NCBI GenBank assembly: GCA_947625705.1
Contig: CANQPG010000003.1
Location: 1-64,000, forward strand
DNA length: 64,000 nucleotides
Direction of reading: 5' to 3'
Source of the DNA: an uncultured Peptococcaceae bacterium
Lineage (GTDB): Bacteria; Bacillota; Dehalobacteriia; UBA4068; UBA4997
The notes under the pieces were generated by a model that was given only the letters and a program-made list of their open reading frames with translations, did no database searches and was not told the origin of the DNA. This document shows, piece after piece, positions 16,388-26,517 of this stretch. The position numbers were made by a program, and so were the translations under genes. Within the stretch, counting starts at the first letter, position 1. Every line of letters starts with the position of its first letter.

Positions 16388-18820
16388 ATGCTGGTATCTT
16401 ATGAATGGCTGAAAAGATATGTTGATATTAACGTTTCCGCCGAGGTTCTGGCCGAAAAGCTGACGCTGGCCGGCATCACGGTGGATCTGGTGCATCACCC
16501 CGGGGCGGAGCTGGCCAATATCCGCGCGGGGCGTATCATGCAGATCGATCCGCACCCCGACGCCGATAAGCTGGTGGTCTGCCAGCTGGATATGGGGCCG
16601 GACTACGATGAATTTTTGAATGAGAACGGCTGGCTGCAGATCGTGACCGGCGCCAAGAATGTACGCGTCGGCCAGATCGTGCCGGTGGCGCTGCATAACT
16701 CGTCCGTGGTGGGCAAGAAAATTAAAAAATCGAAGCTCAGGGGCGTGCCCTCTTTCGGCATGATGTGCTCCAAGGAGGAGCTGAACGTGCAGCCCGCCCT
16801 GACCGACGAAGACGGTATTTGGATATTGGACGAAAGCATTGAGCCGGGCACGGACTGCATTAAGGCGCTTTGGCTGGACGACCCGGTGCTGGAGCTGGAT
16901 CTGACGCCCAACCGCACCGATTGCCAGGCCGTGGTGAACCTGGCGCGCGAGGTGGCGGCCGTGCTGCACACCGACCTGCACCTGCCGGAGATCAAATACA
17001 CCGAGACGGAACGCAAAATCAGCGATCTGGCGACGCTGGAGGTGCGCGACCCCGACCTTTGCCCGCGTTATCTGGCGCGTATGATCGAGGATTTGCAAAT
17101 CGCGCCCTCGCCGTACTGGCTGCAGCATTTTTTGAACTGCTCCGGTGTGCGTTCCATCAACAACGTGGTTGACGTCAGCAACTTTGTCATGCTGGAATAC
17201 GGTAACCCGATGCACACGTTTGATTATGACACCCTGCAGGGGCACGGCATTATCGTGCGGCGCGCCAAGGCGGGGGAGAAGATTGTGACGCTGGACGAGC
17301 AGGAGCGCGAGCTCTCCGAGGATAACCTGCTGATCTGCGACGCGGGCGACCGCGGCGTTTGCGTGGCCGGTGTGATGGGCGGCCTGAACACCGAAATTAC
17401 GCCCGAGACGAAGAACGTCTTTTTGGAGGTGGCGGCGTTTGACCACGTTTCCATTCGCCGCACCGCGCGGGCGCTGGGGCTGCATACCGAGGCTTCGCAG
17501 CATTATGAAAAGGGCGTGAACGCACAGCTTTTGGACGACGTTTCCCGCCGCACCATTCAGCTTTTGGCCGAGCTTTGCGGCGGCAAGCCCGTGGCAGGCG
17601 CACTGGACTGCAATGTCACAACGCCGAAACAAATTAGGGTGCAACTGCGTCCCGCCCGCGTCAACGCCGTGCTGGGCACCAACTTCACCGAAAACGAGAT
17701 CGTCGGCGCGATCAAAGCGCTGCAATTCAATATCGCCAAAGACGGCGACGGCTATCTGGTGGATATCCCGGCGTACCGGCAGGATATCGAGCTGGAAGTG
17801 GATTTAATTGAGGAAGTGGCGCGTCTGCTGGGGTTCGACCGTATCCCCACCACGCTGCCGCATGGCGCGATGACCGAGGGCAAGCGCACCGCCAAGCAGC
17901 GCTTTTTGGAGAAAACCAAGGCGGCGCTGGTGCGCCTTGGTGCCAACGAGGTCATCAACTATGGTTTCATCAGCCCCAAGGAGTGGGAACGGCTGCGCCT
18001 GCCGGCGGACGACAAGCGCCGCGACACGCTGCACATTTTAAACCCGCTGAACGAGGAGCAGAGCATTATGCGGACGACGCTGGCGCCCGGCCTTTTGAAG
18101 GACGCCGCGCGGAATTTGAGCCGCCGCAGCAGCGATCTGCTGCTGTTTGAGCAGGGCGTGGTGTTTATCCCGCAGGGCGAGGAATTGCCGAATGAGGTGA
18201 ACACGCTGGGCGTTTTGGCGACGGGGCAGCAGCCGCATGGCTGGAACACCGCCGCCGCGCCCTATGATTTCTTCGCTCTGAAAGGGCTGGCCGAGGCGCT
18301 GTTGGCCGAGCTTAAGGTGAGCGACGCGGAATTTAAGGTTTGTGACGATATGCCTTATATGCACCCCGGGCGCACGGCGGCGCTTTACGCTGGCGGCGAA
18401 TACGCGGGCTATCTGGGCGAGCTTTCGCCCGCCGTGCAGGCGGCTTACGGCATTAAGCAGCGGGTCATGCTGCTGGAGATCGATCTGGACGTGCTGTTTG
18501 CCCACCGCGGTGAGATCGCGCAGTATCAAAGCCTGCCGAAGTTCCCGGCGGCGGTGCGGGATATTGCCGTGGTGCTGGATAAAGAGGTCAGCTTTGCCGA
18601 TCTGGCGCGGGTCATCAAGGGCGCGGGCGGCGAGTATCTGACGGAGATCAGCCTGTTCGACGTGTATGAGAACCCGGTGCTGGGGCTGAACCGCCGCAGC
18701 CTCGCCTATAATCTGACGTTCCAGTGCGCCGAGCGGACGCTGACGGTGGACGAGGTAAACGCCGCGTTTAACGACATTGTCGGCGCGATCGAGGCGCTGG
18801 GCGGCGAACTCCGCGCCTAA
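16388..18820 (+). CDS. pheT: Phenylalanyl-tRNA synthetase beta subunit
   Basis: MLVSYEWLKRYVDINVSAEVLAEKLTLAGITVD... 810 aa, immediately follows pheS. Confidence 0.97.
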   Translation: MLVSYEWLKRYVDINVSAEVLAEKLTLAGITVDLVHHPGAELANIRAGRIMQIDPHPDADKLVVCQLDMGPDYDEFLNENGWLQIVTGAKNVRVGQIVPVALHNSSVVGKKIKKSKLRGVPSFGMMCSKEELNVQPALTDEDGIWILDESIEPGTDCIKALWLDDPVLELDLTPNRTDCQAVVNLAREVAAVLHTDLHLPEIKYTETERKISDLATLEVRDPDLCPRYLARMIEDLQIAPSPYWLQHFLNCSGVRSINNVVDVSNFVMLEYGNPMHTFDYDTLQGHGIIVRRAKAGEKIVTLDEQERELSEDNLLICDAGDRGVCVAGVMGGLNTEITPETKNVFLEVAAFDHVSIRRTARALGLHTEASQHYEKGVNAQLLDDVSRRTIQLLAELCGGKPVAGALDCNVTTPKQIRVQLRPARVNAVLGTNFTENEIVGAIKALQFNIAKDGDGYLVDIPAYRQDIELEVDLIEEVARLLGFDRIPTTLPHGAMTEGKRTAKQRFLEKTKAALVRLGANEVINYGFISPKEWERLRLPADDKRRDTLHILNPLNEEQSIMRTTLAPGLLKDAARNLSRRSSDLLLFEQGVVFIPQGEELPNEVNTLGVLATGQQPHGWNTAAAPYDFFALKGLAEALLAELKVSDAEFKVCDDMPYMHPGRTAALYAGGEYAGYLGELSPAVQAAYGIKQRVMLLEIDLDVLFAHRGEIAQYQSLPKFPAAVRDIAVVLDKEVSFADLARVIKGAGGEYLTEISLFDVYENPVLGLNRRSLAYNLTFQCAERTLTVDEVNAAFNDIVGAIEALGGELRA

Positions 18821-18837
18821 GATAAATCAAGCATTTG

Positions 18838-18882
18838 CAGAAGCGCAACGACACCGCATTAACGTGCTGTTGCGCTTCTTTA
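18838..18882 (+). terminator. Intrinsic terminator after pheT
   Basis: AGAAGCGCAACGACACCGCATTAACGTGCTGTTGCGCTTCTTTAT. Confidence 0.75.
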
Positions 18883-18895
18883 TCGAGGAAGCAAA

Positions 18896-21337
18896 ATGGC
18901 TGAACAAGCGAGAAATCCGGAAATTTTAGCCCCGGCGGGCAGCCGCGAGGCGTTTTTTGCCGCCGTTCACAGCGGGGCAGACGCCGTCTATCTGGCCGGC
19001 AAGCAGTTCGGCGCGCGGGCTTATGCCGCCAACTTTGACCTGGACGAGCTCTCCGGGCTGCTGCGCTATGCCCATTTGCGGGGCGTGGCCGTCTATGTGG
19101 CGGTGAACACGCTGCTGAAAGACAGTGAGCTCTCGGCGGCGCTGGAATTCTGCCGCAAGCTTTATGAAATTGGCGCGGACGCGCTGATCGTGCAGGACGT
19201 GGGGCTGGCGGCGGAGCTTGCCGCCCTCTATCCGCAGATACCGCTGAACGCCAGCACCCAAATGACGCTGCACAATTCCGCCGGGGTGCGGTTTATGGAG
19301 CGTTTCGGGTTCCGCCGCGCGATCCTGGCGCGGGAGGTGAGCCTCTCGGATATCCGCGCCGTCTGCGCCGCAACGGATATGGAAATTGAGGTGTTTGCGC
19401 ATGGGGCGCTCTGCATTTGCTTTTCCGGTCAATGCCTGTTCAGCAGCCTGATCGGCGGCCGCAGCGGCAACCGGGGGCGCTGCGCCCAGCCCTGCCGCCT
19501 GCAATATGAGCTGATCGACGGCGAGGGCAATACGGCGGCCTGCGGGCATTTGCTTTCGCCGCGCGATTTGAATACGATTGAACTGCTGCCGGAGCTGGCC
19601 GAGGCGGGCGTGGTCTCGCTGAAGCTGGAGGGTCGCATGAAACGACCGGAATATGTGGCGGCGGTGACGGCGGCCTATGCGGCGGCCAAGCGCGGCGAAC
19701 CTCACAATGCGGCGGCTCTGGCGCAGGCGTTTAACCGCGGCTTTACGCAGGCGTACCTCGCGGCCGACCCGGGGGCGGACATGATGAGTTATGACCGCCC
19801 CAACAACCGGGGCACGCGCCTGGGGCGCCTTGAGAGCGTGGAGCGGGACGCGCTGGTGCTGAAGCTGGACGCGCCGCTTGCCCCCGGCGACGGGGTGGAG
19901 ATTTGGGTCAGCCGCGGCGGGCGGCAGGGCTTTGAGGTGAAAACGATCGAAGAAATCGCGCCGGGGCGGGTGCGCCTACCCCTTGCCGGCATTGCCTTGC
20001 AGGTGAAAAACCTGCGCCCGGGCGACCGCGTGTTCAAGACGTATGACAGCGTTTTGGCCGGGGAGTATGCCGGGAATTTTGCCGCGCGCGACGATCTGCC
20101 GCTTAAGCTGCATTTCGTGGGGCGGCTGGGCGAGCCGCCGCATTTGACGGCATATTATAAGGAAGCTTCCGCCGAAGTGACAGCGGATTATATCATACCG
20201 CAGGCGAAGAGCCGCCCGGCGGACTGGGACTTGCTGCGGAAGCAGCTGGGACGCCTGGGCGGCAGCGGCTGGCATTTGGCCGATTTGGACGGCGAGCTGG
20301 CGGCCGGCGTAATGCTGCCCGCGAGCGTCCTCAATAACCTGCGGCGCGAGGCTGTGCAGACGTTGGAGGATAAGCTGCTGGCTCCGTGGCAGCGGGAAGA
20401 ACTGCCGCGCCCTAAAGCGCAGACGACGCTTACGGCGCATGCCATGCCGCCGAAAAAGCAGGCCAGGCTCGCGGCGGCGGTGGACGGCATAGCGCAGGCC
20501 GAGGCGGCGGCAGCGGCAGGCGCGGATATCATTTATTGGTGCGGCTGGCGCTGGCGTTTCCGGCCGGAGCCGACGGACGAGCAGTTAAAACATCTGGCGG
20601 GGCTGGGCGAACACGTACTGGCCATGCTGCCCGCTATCGCGCTGGAGGACGAGCTGCCGCTGTGGCGGCGGCGCTTACAGGCGTATCGGGCGGCGGGGTT
20701 TGCCGGTGTCGTGGCGGCCAACCCCTGGGCGTTCACGCTGCTTTCGGAGCTTAACTGGCCGGCGGAGATCGTGGCCGACCAGGGGCTTAACTGCCTGAAC
20801 GCGGCTGCGGCGGCGGCCTATGCCGACGCGGGAGCCAAGCGCGTTACACTGCCGCTGGAATTGAACGCAGGCGAAATTGCGGCGTTTACGGCGGCTTTGC
20901 CGGGCGTGGCGACGGAGGTGCAGGTGTTCGGTAATCTGCAAGTTATGCAGAGCCGCCATTGCCCAATTGGGGCGCTGTTGGGCGGCAAGACGGCGGCCAG
21001 GCCGTGTTCCGGTGCCTGCCGGGCGGGCGGCTTCCGTCTGCGGGACGCCAAAGGCTTTGAGTTTCCGATATATACCGACGAATTCTGCCGCAGCCACATT
21101 TATAACGGCCATCAGCTGTGCCTGCTGGAGGAGACGCCGCGGCTGGCGGCGGCGCATGACGTGCTGCGGCTGGACTTGCTGCATTATACGGAGGCTTTGG
21201 CGGCCAAGATCACGGCGGCGTTTGACCGGGCGCGGCAGGGCGCGGCGGACGATGAATTGGCGGCGGCGAAAGAGCGCCTCTCTGCACTGACCGGTCAAAA
21301 GCTGACCAAGGGGCATTACTTCCGCGGCGTAGAATAA
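18896..21337 (+). CDS. U32 family peptidase (with C-terminal extension)
   Basis: NPEILAPAGSREAFFAAVHSGADAVYLAGKQFGARAYAANF...EVFAHGALCICFSGQCLFSS...NRGRCAQPCRLQYEL. Confidence 0.92.
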   Translation: MAEQARNPEILAPAGSREAFFAAVHSGADAVYLAGKQFGARAYAANFDLDELSGLLRYAHLRGVAVYVAVNTLLKDSELSAALEFCRKLYEIGADALIVQDVGLAAELAALYPQIPLNASTQMTLHNSAGVRFMERFGFRRAILAREVSLSDIRAVCAATDMEIEVFAHGALCICFSGQCLFSSLIGGRSGNRGRCAQPCRLQYELIDGEGNTAACGHLLSPRDLNTIELLPELAEAGVVSLKLEGRMKRPEYVAAVTAAYAAAKRGEPHNAAALAQAFNRGFTQAYLAADPGADMMSYDRPNNRGTRLGRLESVERDALVLKLDAPLAPGDGVEIWVSRGGRQGFEVKTIEEIAPGRVRLPLAGIALQVKNLRPGDRVFKTYDSVLAGEYAGNFAARDDLPLKLHFVGRLGEPPHLTAYYKEASAEVTADYIIPQAKSRPADWDLLRKQLGRLGGSGWHLADLDGELAAGVMLPASVLNNLRREAVQTLEDKLLAPWQREELPRPKAQTTLTAHAMPPKKQARLAAAVDGIAQAEAAAAAGADIIYWCGWRWRFRPEPTDEQLKHLAGLGEHVLAMLPAIALEDELPLWRRRLQAYRAAGFAGVVAANPWAFTLLSELNWPAEIVADQGLNCLNAAAAAAYADAGAKRVTLPLELNAGEIAAFTAALPGVATEVQVFGNLQVMQSRHCPIGALLGGKTAARPCSGACRAGGFRLRDAKGFEFPIYTDEFCRSHIYNGHQLCLLEETPRLAAAHDVLRLDLLHYTEALAAKITAAFDRARQGAADDELAAAKERLSALTGQKLTKGHYFRGVE

Positions 21338-21355
21338 GATAATTATGGTGACGAT

Positions 21356-23725
21356 ATGACGACTGAAATGGATTTTGCGGCCAAATACCGCGAAAAGCTG
21401 GAATTTCCCAAGATAATCGCGCGGCTGGCCGGGCTGGCGGCGTTTGCGCCCAGCCGGGAGCTGCTGCTGGCGCTGGCGCCGAAAAAAACGCCGGCGGAAG
21501 CAGAGCGGGCGATTGCCGAGACGACCGAAGCCGCCGAGCTGCTGCGGCTTTATCCGCTGTTCAATGTGGGCGGCTGCCGCGATATCCGCGAGGCGCTGCG
21601 CCTGTTGGAGCTGGGCGGCGTGCTGAACGCCGAGCAGCTGGTGGCGGTGGCCGACACCTGCCGCGCTTCGCGCGAGTGCAAGGATTTCTTCTCGCACGTT
21701 AAGGGGCACTTTCCGCAGCTGATCGAGCGCGCCAAACGGCTGGGGCTGTTCCGCACGATCGAAACGGCGGTGGAGAAAGCGATCGCACCGGACGGGCAGA
21801 TCGCCGACGGGGCGAGCGACCGTCTGGCCAATATCCGCCATCGCATGCGTATGTATGAGCGGCAAATTCAGGATCGGCTGGATAATTTCATCAAAAACCC
21901 CAACACCGCCAAGTTTTTGCAGGAACCGATCGTGACGGTGCGTGACGGGCGGTTTGTCGTCCCCGTGAAGCAGGAATACCGCAGCAGCGTGGCGGGCGCG
22001 GTGCATGACGTATCGGCCAGCGGGGCGACGCTGTTTGTGGAGCCGCTCGCCGTTATGCAGACGAATAACGAGCTGGCGCGGCTGCGGCTGGAGGAGGAGG
22101 ACGAGATCGCGGCGATCCTCCGGGCGCTCTCACTGCTGGTGGCGGGCTCGCGTGAGGAGCTGGAGCACACGCTTTGGGGGCTGGCGCAGTTGGATTTTGC
22201 GCTCTGCAAGGCCAAGCTGGCGGCGGATATGCGCGCCGTGCCTGCCGCGCTTAACCAGACGGGGCAGATCAACCTGAAGCAGGCGCGTCACCCGCTGATC
22301 GGCGCGGGCGTGGTGCCGGTGGACGTGAAGTTATCACCGAAGCTGAAGATCATGGTCATCACCGGCCCGAACACCGGCGGCAAGACGGTCACGCTGAAAA
22401 CGGTGGGGCTGCTCACGCTGATGGCGCTTTCCGGCCTGCATATCCCGGCAGAAGCGGGCTCGCAGCTGGCATTTTTCTCGCAGGTGTTTGCCGATATCGG
22501 CGACGAACAGAGCATTGAGCAGAGCCTCAGCACCTTTTCGGCGCACCTGGGCAATATCGTGCAGATCATCAGCCGGGCAGACGAAAACTCGCTTGTCCTG
22601 CTGGACGAGCTGGGCAGCGGCACCGACCCGACGGAGGGCGCGGCGCTCGCCATGAGCATTTTGGAGCAGCTGTATAAGCGGGGGGTCAAGACCCTTGCTA
22701 CCACGCATTACAGCGAGCTTAAAAGCTTTGCCTACAACAAGGAGGGCTACACCAACGCCAGTGTGGAGTTTGACGTGGAAACGCTGAGCCCCACGTATCG
22801 CCTGCTGATGGGCATACCAGGCAAAAGCAACGCGTTTCAGATCGCGGAAAAGCTGGGCTTGCCCGGCGAGATCATTGACCGGGCGGGCGATTTTCTGACG
22901 GCGGACGAGCAGCAGGTGGCCGACCTCATCAGCTCGCTGGAGGAGCACCGCTTGCAGGCGGAGCAGGCCAGCCATGAGGCGGATCTGCGCCTGGCCGAGG
23001 TGGTGGAGCAGCAGCGGCGGCTGAAAAATCAGGAGCTGGAGCTATCGAACAAAGAGGCCGATATCCTGAGCAAGGCGCGTTTGCAGGCGGCGGAGATCGT
23101 GAAAGACAGCCGCCGCCAGGCCGAGGAGCTTTATCAGCAGATGAAGCAGGAGCTGAAAACCGCCGGCCTCCAGAACAAGGAGGTGCAAGCGGCGCGCAGC
23201 AAGCTGCAAAAATTGCAGGAGAAGCTGCAAACCAACCTGCCCGCCAAAAAGTATCAGGGCGACGCGCCCGCCAAGGTGGAGATCGGCCAGACGGTGGAGG
23301 TGCCCAAACTGCGCCAAAGCGGCATTGTGGCCAGCCTCCCCAACGAAAAAGGCGAGCTTCAGGTGCAGATCGGCGTGATGAAGGTGGGCGTAAAGCTGAC
23401 GGATCTGCGCATTGACGTGCAGCACGTGCAGCGGGAGCGCACGGCTTCCACCCGCCACATGATGCAGGAGAAATCGCGCTATATCAGCCCGGAGATCGAC
23501 CTGCACGGCCTGACGGTGGAGGAGGCCATCTACGAGCTGGATAAATACCTTGACGATGCGTTTCTGGCGAGCCTCAGCCAGGTGCGCGTCATTCACGGGC
23601 GCGGCACCGGGGCGCTGAAAGCCGGGGTGCTGGAATATCTGAAAAATCACCGCCTGGTGGCGGGGATCGAGCCGGCACCGTTCAACGAGGGCGGCTTCGG
23701 GGCGACCATCGTTAATCTTAAATAG
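21356..23725 (+). CDS. mutS2: Endonuclease MutS2
   Basis: ITGPNTGGKTVTLKTVGLLTLM...LDELGSGTDPTEGAALA...C-terminal Smr domain DLHGLTVEEAIYELDKYLDDAF...VRVIHGRGTGALK. Confidence 0.95.
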   Translation: MTTEMDFAAKYREKLEFPKIIARLAGLAAFAPSRELLLALAPKKTPAEAERAIAETTEAAELLRLYPLFNVGGCRDIREALRLLELGGVLNAEQLVAVADTCRASRECKDFFSHVKGHFPQLIERAKRLGLFRTIETAVEKAIAPDGQIADGASDRLANIRHRMRMYERQIQDRLDNFIKNPNTAKFLQEPIVTVRDGRFVVPVKQEYRSSVAGAVHDVSASGATLFVEPLAVMQTNNELARLRLEEEDEIAAILRALSLLVAGSREELEHTLWGLAQLDFALCKAKLAADMRAVPAALNQTGQINLKQARHPLIGAGVVPVDVKLSPKLKIMVITGPNTGGKTVTLKTVGLLTLMALSGLHIPAEAGSQLAFFSQVFADIGDEQSIEQSLSTFSAHLGNIVQIISRADENSLVLLDELGSGTDPTEGAALAMSILEQLYKRGVKTLATTHYSELKSFAYNKEGYTNASVEFDVETLSPTYRLLMGIPGKSNAFQIAEKLGLPGEIIDRAGDFLTADEQQVADLISSLEEHRLQAEQASHEADLRLAEVVEQQRRLKNQELELSNKEADILSKARLQAAEIVKDSRRQAEELYQQMKQELKTAGLQNKEVQAARSKLQKLQEKLQTNLPAKKYQGDAPAKVEIGQTVEVPKLRQSGIVASLPNEKGELQVQIGVMKVGVKLTDLRIDVQHVQRERTASTRHMMQEKSRYISPEIDLHGLTVEEAIYELDKYLDDAFLASLSQVRVIHGRGTGALKAGVLEYLKNHRLVAGIEPAPFNEGGFGATIVNLK

Positions 23726-23752
23726 GGTCAATCTAAAATAGTAGTGTTCGTA

Positions 23753-23796
23753 TAAAAAAGCAAGCCTGAGCCAAACTCAGACTTGCTTTTTTGCTT
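23753..23796. terminator. Bidirectional terminator between convergent mutS2 and argH
   Basis: AAAAAAGCAAGCCTGAGCCAAACTCAGACTTGCTTTTTT. Confidence 0.9.
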
Positions 23797-23805
23797 GCGG
23801 TTATG

Positions 23806-25194
23806 TTACTTTTGCGCGGCCAGCCAGTTTTCGCCGCTCTTGATGGCCGCTGCCACGGCGGGGAGCGCCGGCCCCCCGGGGATATTGCGCGCCGCCACGC
23901 AGTTTTCGATTTTGATATAATCGTAAACGTCCTCGCCGAACACGGGGGAGAACCGGTGGAATTCGTCCAAACTCAAATCCTCCAACCCCACGCCCTTATC
24001 CTCGGCGTATTTCACGAGACGCCCGATGACGGCGTGCGCCTCGCGGAACGGCACCCCGCGCGCCGCCAGATAATCCGCCGCGTCCGTCGCGTTAATGAAG
24101 CCGCCCTTGGCGCGTTCGTGCATTTTGCTCACGTTGACCCGCATGGTGGCGAGCATCGGCGCGAACACCAGCAGCGATTTTTTGACGGTGTCCACCGTGT
24201 CGAAAAGCGCTTCCTTATCCTCCTGCATGTCTTTGTTATAGGCCAGCGGCAGCCCTTTCAGCATGGTGAGCGTCCCCAGCAGGTGGCCGAACACGCGTCC
24301 GCTGTTGCCGCGCACCAGCTCGGCCACGTCGGGGTTTTTCTTCTGCGGCATGATCGAGGAACCGGTGCTGTAACCGTCGTCCAGCGTGATGTAACCGAAT
24401 TCGTTGGACGACCACAGCACAATTTCCTCGGAAAGGCGGGAGAGGTGTACCATAATGAGCGCCGCCGCGTTGATGAATTCCACGATGAAGTCGCGGTCGC
24501 TGACGCCGTCCAGGCTGTTTTCGCAAATGCCGGCAAAGCCCAGCTCGTCCGCCACGAATTGGCGGTCGATCGGGAAAGTGGTGGTGGCGAGGGCGCAGCT
24601 CCCCAGCGGCAGCAGGTTGGTGCGCTTTTTGCAATCGGCCAGCCGCTCATAATCGCGGCGAAACATCTGGAAATACGCCAGCATATGGTGGCCGAACGTG
24701 ATGGGCTGCGCCTTTTGCAGGTGGGTATAGCCCGCCATCACGCTGGCCTTATGCTCGGCGGCCAGATCCAGCAGCACGCGCAGGAGCTTCAGCAAAAGCT
24801 GCTGCACCGCGTCGGTCTCCGCCATCAGATAAAGGCGGATATCCAGCGCCACCTGGTCGTTGCGGCTGCGGGCGGTGTGCAGTTTTTTGCCCACCTCGCC
24901 GACGCGCTCGGTCAAAATCTTTTCGATATTCATGTGGATATCCTCGGCGCCGACCTCAAATGCCACTTTCCCCGCGTCGATATCCGCGAGTATCTCCTTT
25001 AGCCCCTGCGTCAGCCGCGCGGCTTCGTCCGCGCTGATAATGCCCTGCCTGCCCAGCATGGCGGCGTGGGCGATCGACCCCGCGATGTCGTATTTATACA
25101 GAATTTGGTCGAAGCTGATCGAGGAATGGAAGTCCTCCACCAGCTTGTCGGTGGATTTGGCGAAACGTCCGCCCCAAAGCTTGCTGTCTGTCAT
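23806..25194 (-). CDS. argH: Argininosuccinate lyase
   Basis: MTDSKLWGGRFAKSTDKLVEDFHSSISFD...GSSIMPQKKNPDVAELVRG. Confidence 0.96.
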   Translation of the reverse strand: MTDSKLWGGRFAKSTDKLVEDFHSSISFDQILYKYDIAGSIAHAAMLGRQGIISADEAARLTQGLKEILADIDAGKVAFEVGAEDIHMNIEKILTERVGEVGKKLHTARSRNDQVALDIRLYLMAETDAVQQLLLKLLRVLLDLAAEHKASVMAGYTHLQKAQPITFGHHMLAYFQMFRRDYERLADCKKRTNLLPLGSCALATTTFPIDRQFVADELGFAGICENSLDGVSDRDFIVEFINAAALIMVHLSRLSEEIVLWSSNEFGYITLDDGYSTGSSIMPQKKNPDVAELVRGNSGRVFGHLLGTLTMLKGLPLAYNKDMQEDKEALFDTVDTVKKSLLVFAPMLATMRVNVSKMHERAKGGFINATDAADYLAARGVPFREAHAVIGRLVKYAEDKGVGLEDLSLDEFHRFSPVFGEDVYDYIKIENCVAARNIPGGPALPAVAAAIKSGENWLAAQK

Positions 25195-25259
25195 GGCAAA
25201 ATGCACCTCGTTTATGCTGTAATATTAATATTGTAGCACAAACCGGGGTGCGCCGCAAG

Positions 25260-25688
25260 CTAAAACACGCCGATTATACCGCCCAGCGCCCCCAAGAGCG
25301 CCAATATCAGCATTTTCACGACGAGCGTCAGGTTGAGCGCGAGGCCTGCGCCCAGCGTGACGTTCCAGAGCACCAGCAGGACGAGCAGCCCCGCCGCCAG
25401 CATCAGGCCGGAGGCCAAACCGCGGCTGCCCGCTTTTTTGGCGGTGACGAAGCCGCCGATCAGCGCGGCCAGCCCCAGCAGCACCAGCTGCAATACATGC
25501 GCGGTGGGTGAAGTCAAATCAGTGAACGTGTAGGCGGCGGCCAGCGCGAGTGACCCGGCCAGCAGTACTATCAGCGCGGCGATCATGCCGCGCAGCAGCG
25601 CAGCGGCACGGGAGGTGCTTCTAATGGAGCTCCCGGCGGCGGAGCCCACGGCCAAAACCTGTTCTTTCAGGCGCGCAGCGTTTTTCAT
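25260..25688 (-). CDS. TIGR04086-like integral membrane protein
   Basis: 142 aa, four hydrophobic segments, pattern LRGMIAAL...GLAALIGGFVTAKKAGSRGLASGLMLAAG. Confidence 0.65.
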   Translation of the reverse strand: MKNAARLKEQVLAVGSAAGSSIRSTSRAAALLRGMIAALIVLLAGSLALAAAYTFTDLTSPTAHVLQLVLLGLAALIGGFVTAKKAGSRGLASGLMLAAGLLVLLVLWNVTLGAGLALNLTLVVKMLILALLGALGGIIGVF

Positions 25689-25750
25689 GGCAAAAATCCC
25701 CTCTTAAATAGGCTTTGCCAATCTATATGCCGCGGCGTTCGGCGATATGC

Positions 25751-26440
25751 TTAAGCCTCAAACGCGCGGGCGAGCTTTTGCAGCGCCTTTTTTTCAATGC
25801 GGCTGACATAGGAGCGCGAAATGCCCAGCTCCCGGGCGATCTCCCGCTGGGTGCGCTCATCATTGCCGTCCAGTCCATAGCGGCGGATCACGATATAACG
25901 CTCCTTGGGCGAGAGAGTGCGCAGGCTTAGCCTGAGCAGCCGCTCGTCGTCGCGGCTTTCCACCGCGTCCAAAATCTCGCCGCCGTCGGTGCCGAGCGTT
26001 TCCAAAAGTGTCAGCTGGTTGCCCTCCTTATCGGCGCTCACCGGGTCGTCCAGCGAAATCTCCGTGCGGCTGTTCTTGGTGGCTCTGAGGTGCATCAGCA
26101 CCTCGTTTTCGATACAGCGGGCGGCGTAGGTGGTCAGCTTGATGTTCTTTTCCGGGTTGAACGTGTTGATGGCCTTAATCAGGCCGATGGTGCCGATGGA
26201 AATTAAATCCTCGCGATCGGGGCCGGAATTTTCAAACTTGCGCACAATATGCGCCACCAGCCGCAGGTTATGCTCGATCAGGCGGTTTTTCGCCGCCGCG
26301 TCGCCCGCCGCCATCGCGCTGAGAGCCTGCGCCTCTTCCTCCGGTGCGAGCGGCTTCGGGAAAGCGTTGCTGTTCAGATAACCCAGCAGAAAGCCCAGCC
26401 CCGGCACCAGCGTGCCGAACAGATACAAAAGTTCCCACAT
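25751..26440 (-). CDS. sigK: RNA polymerase sporulation sigma factor SigK
   Basis: Hydrophobic pro-sequence followed by NSNAFPKPLAPEEE...AAKNRLIEHNLRLVAHIVRKFENSGPDREDLISIGTIGLIKAI...TQREIARELGISRSYVSRIEKKAL. Confidence 0.9.
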   Translation of the reverse strand: MWELLYLFGTLVPGLGFLLGYLNSNAFPKPLAPEEEAQALSAMAAGDAAAKNRLIEHNLRLVAHIVRKFENSGPDREDLISIGTIGLIKAINTFNPEKNIKLTTYAARCIENEVLMHLRATKNSRTEISLDDPVSADKEGNQLTLLETLGTDGGEILDAVESRDDERLLRLSLRTLSPKERYIVIRRYGLDGNDERTQREIARELGISRSYVSRIEKKALQKLARAFEA

Positions 26441-26517
26441 AATAAGCAGCCTCCGTTATGCTTCAAATTGTTAAAGCATATGCGAAGGCTGCCATTTCAT
26501 GCCGAAAAGCGGGCGGG

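Noticed and set aside
16361-17725. 454-aa minus strand ORF
   Set aside because: Antisense to pheT, which is unambiguous.
20675-22006. 443-aa minus ORF
   Set aside because: Antisense across the U32 peptidase/mutS2 junction, composition-driven.
23791-25002. 403-aa + ORF
   Set aside because: Antisense to argH.
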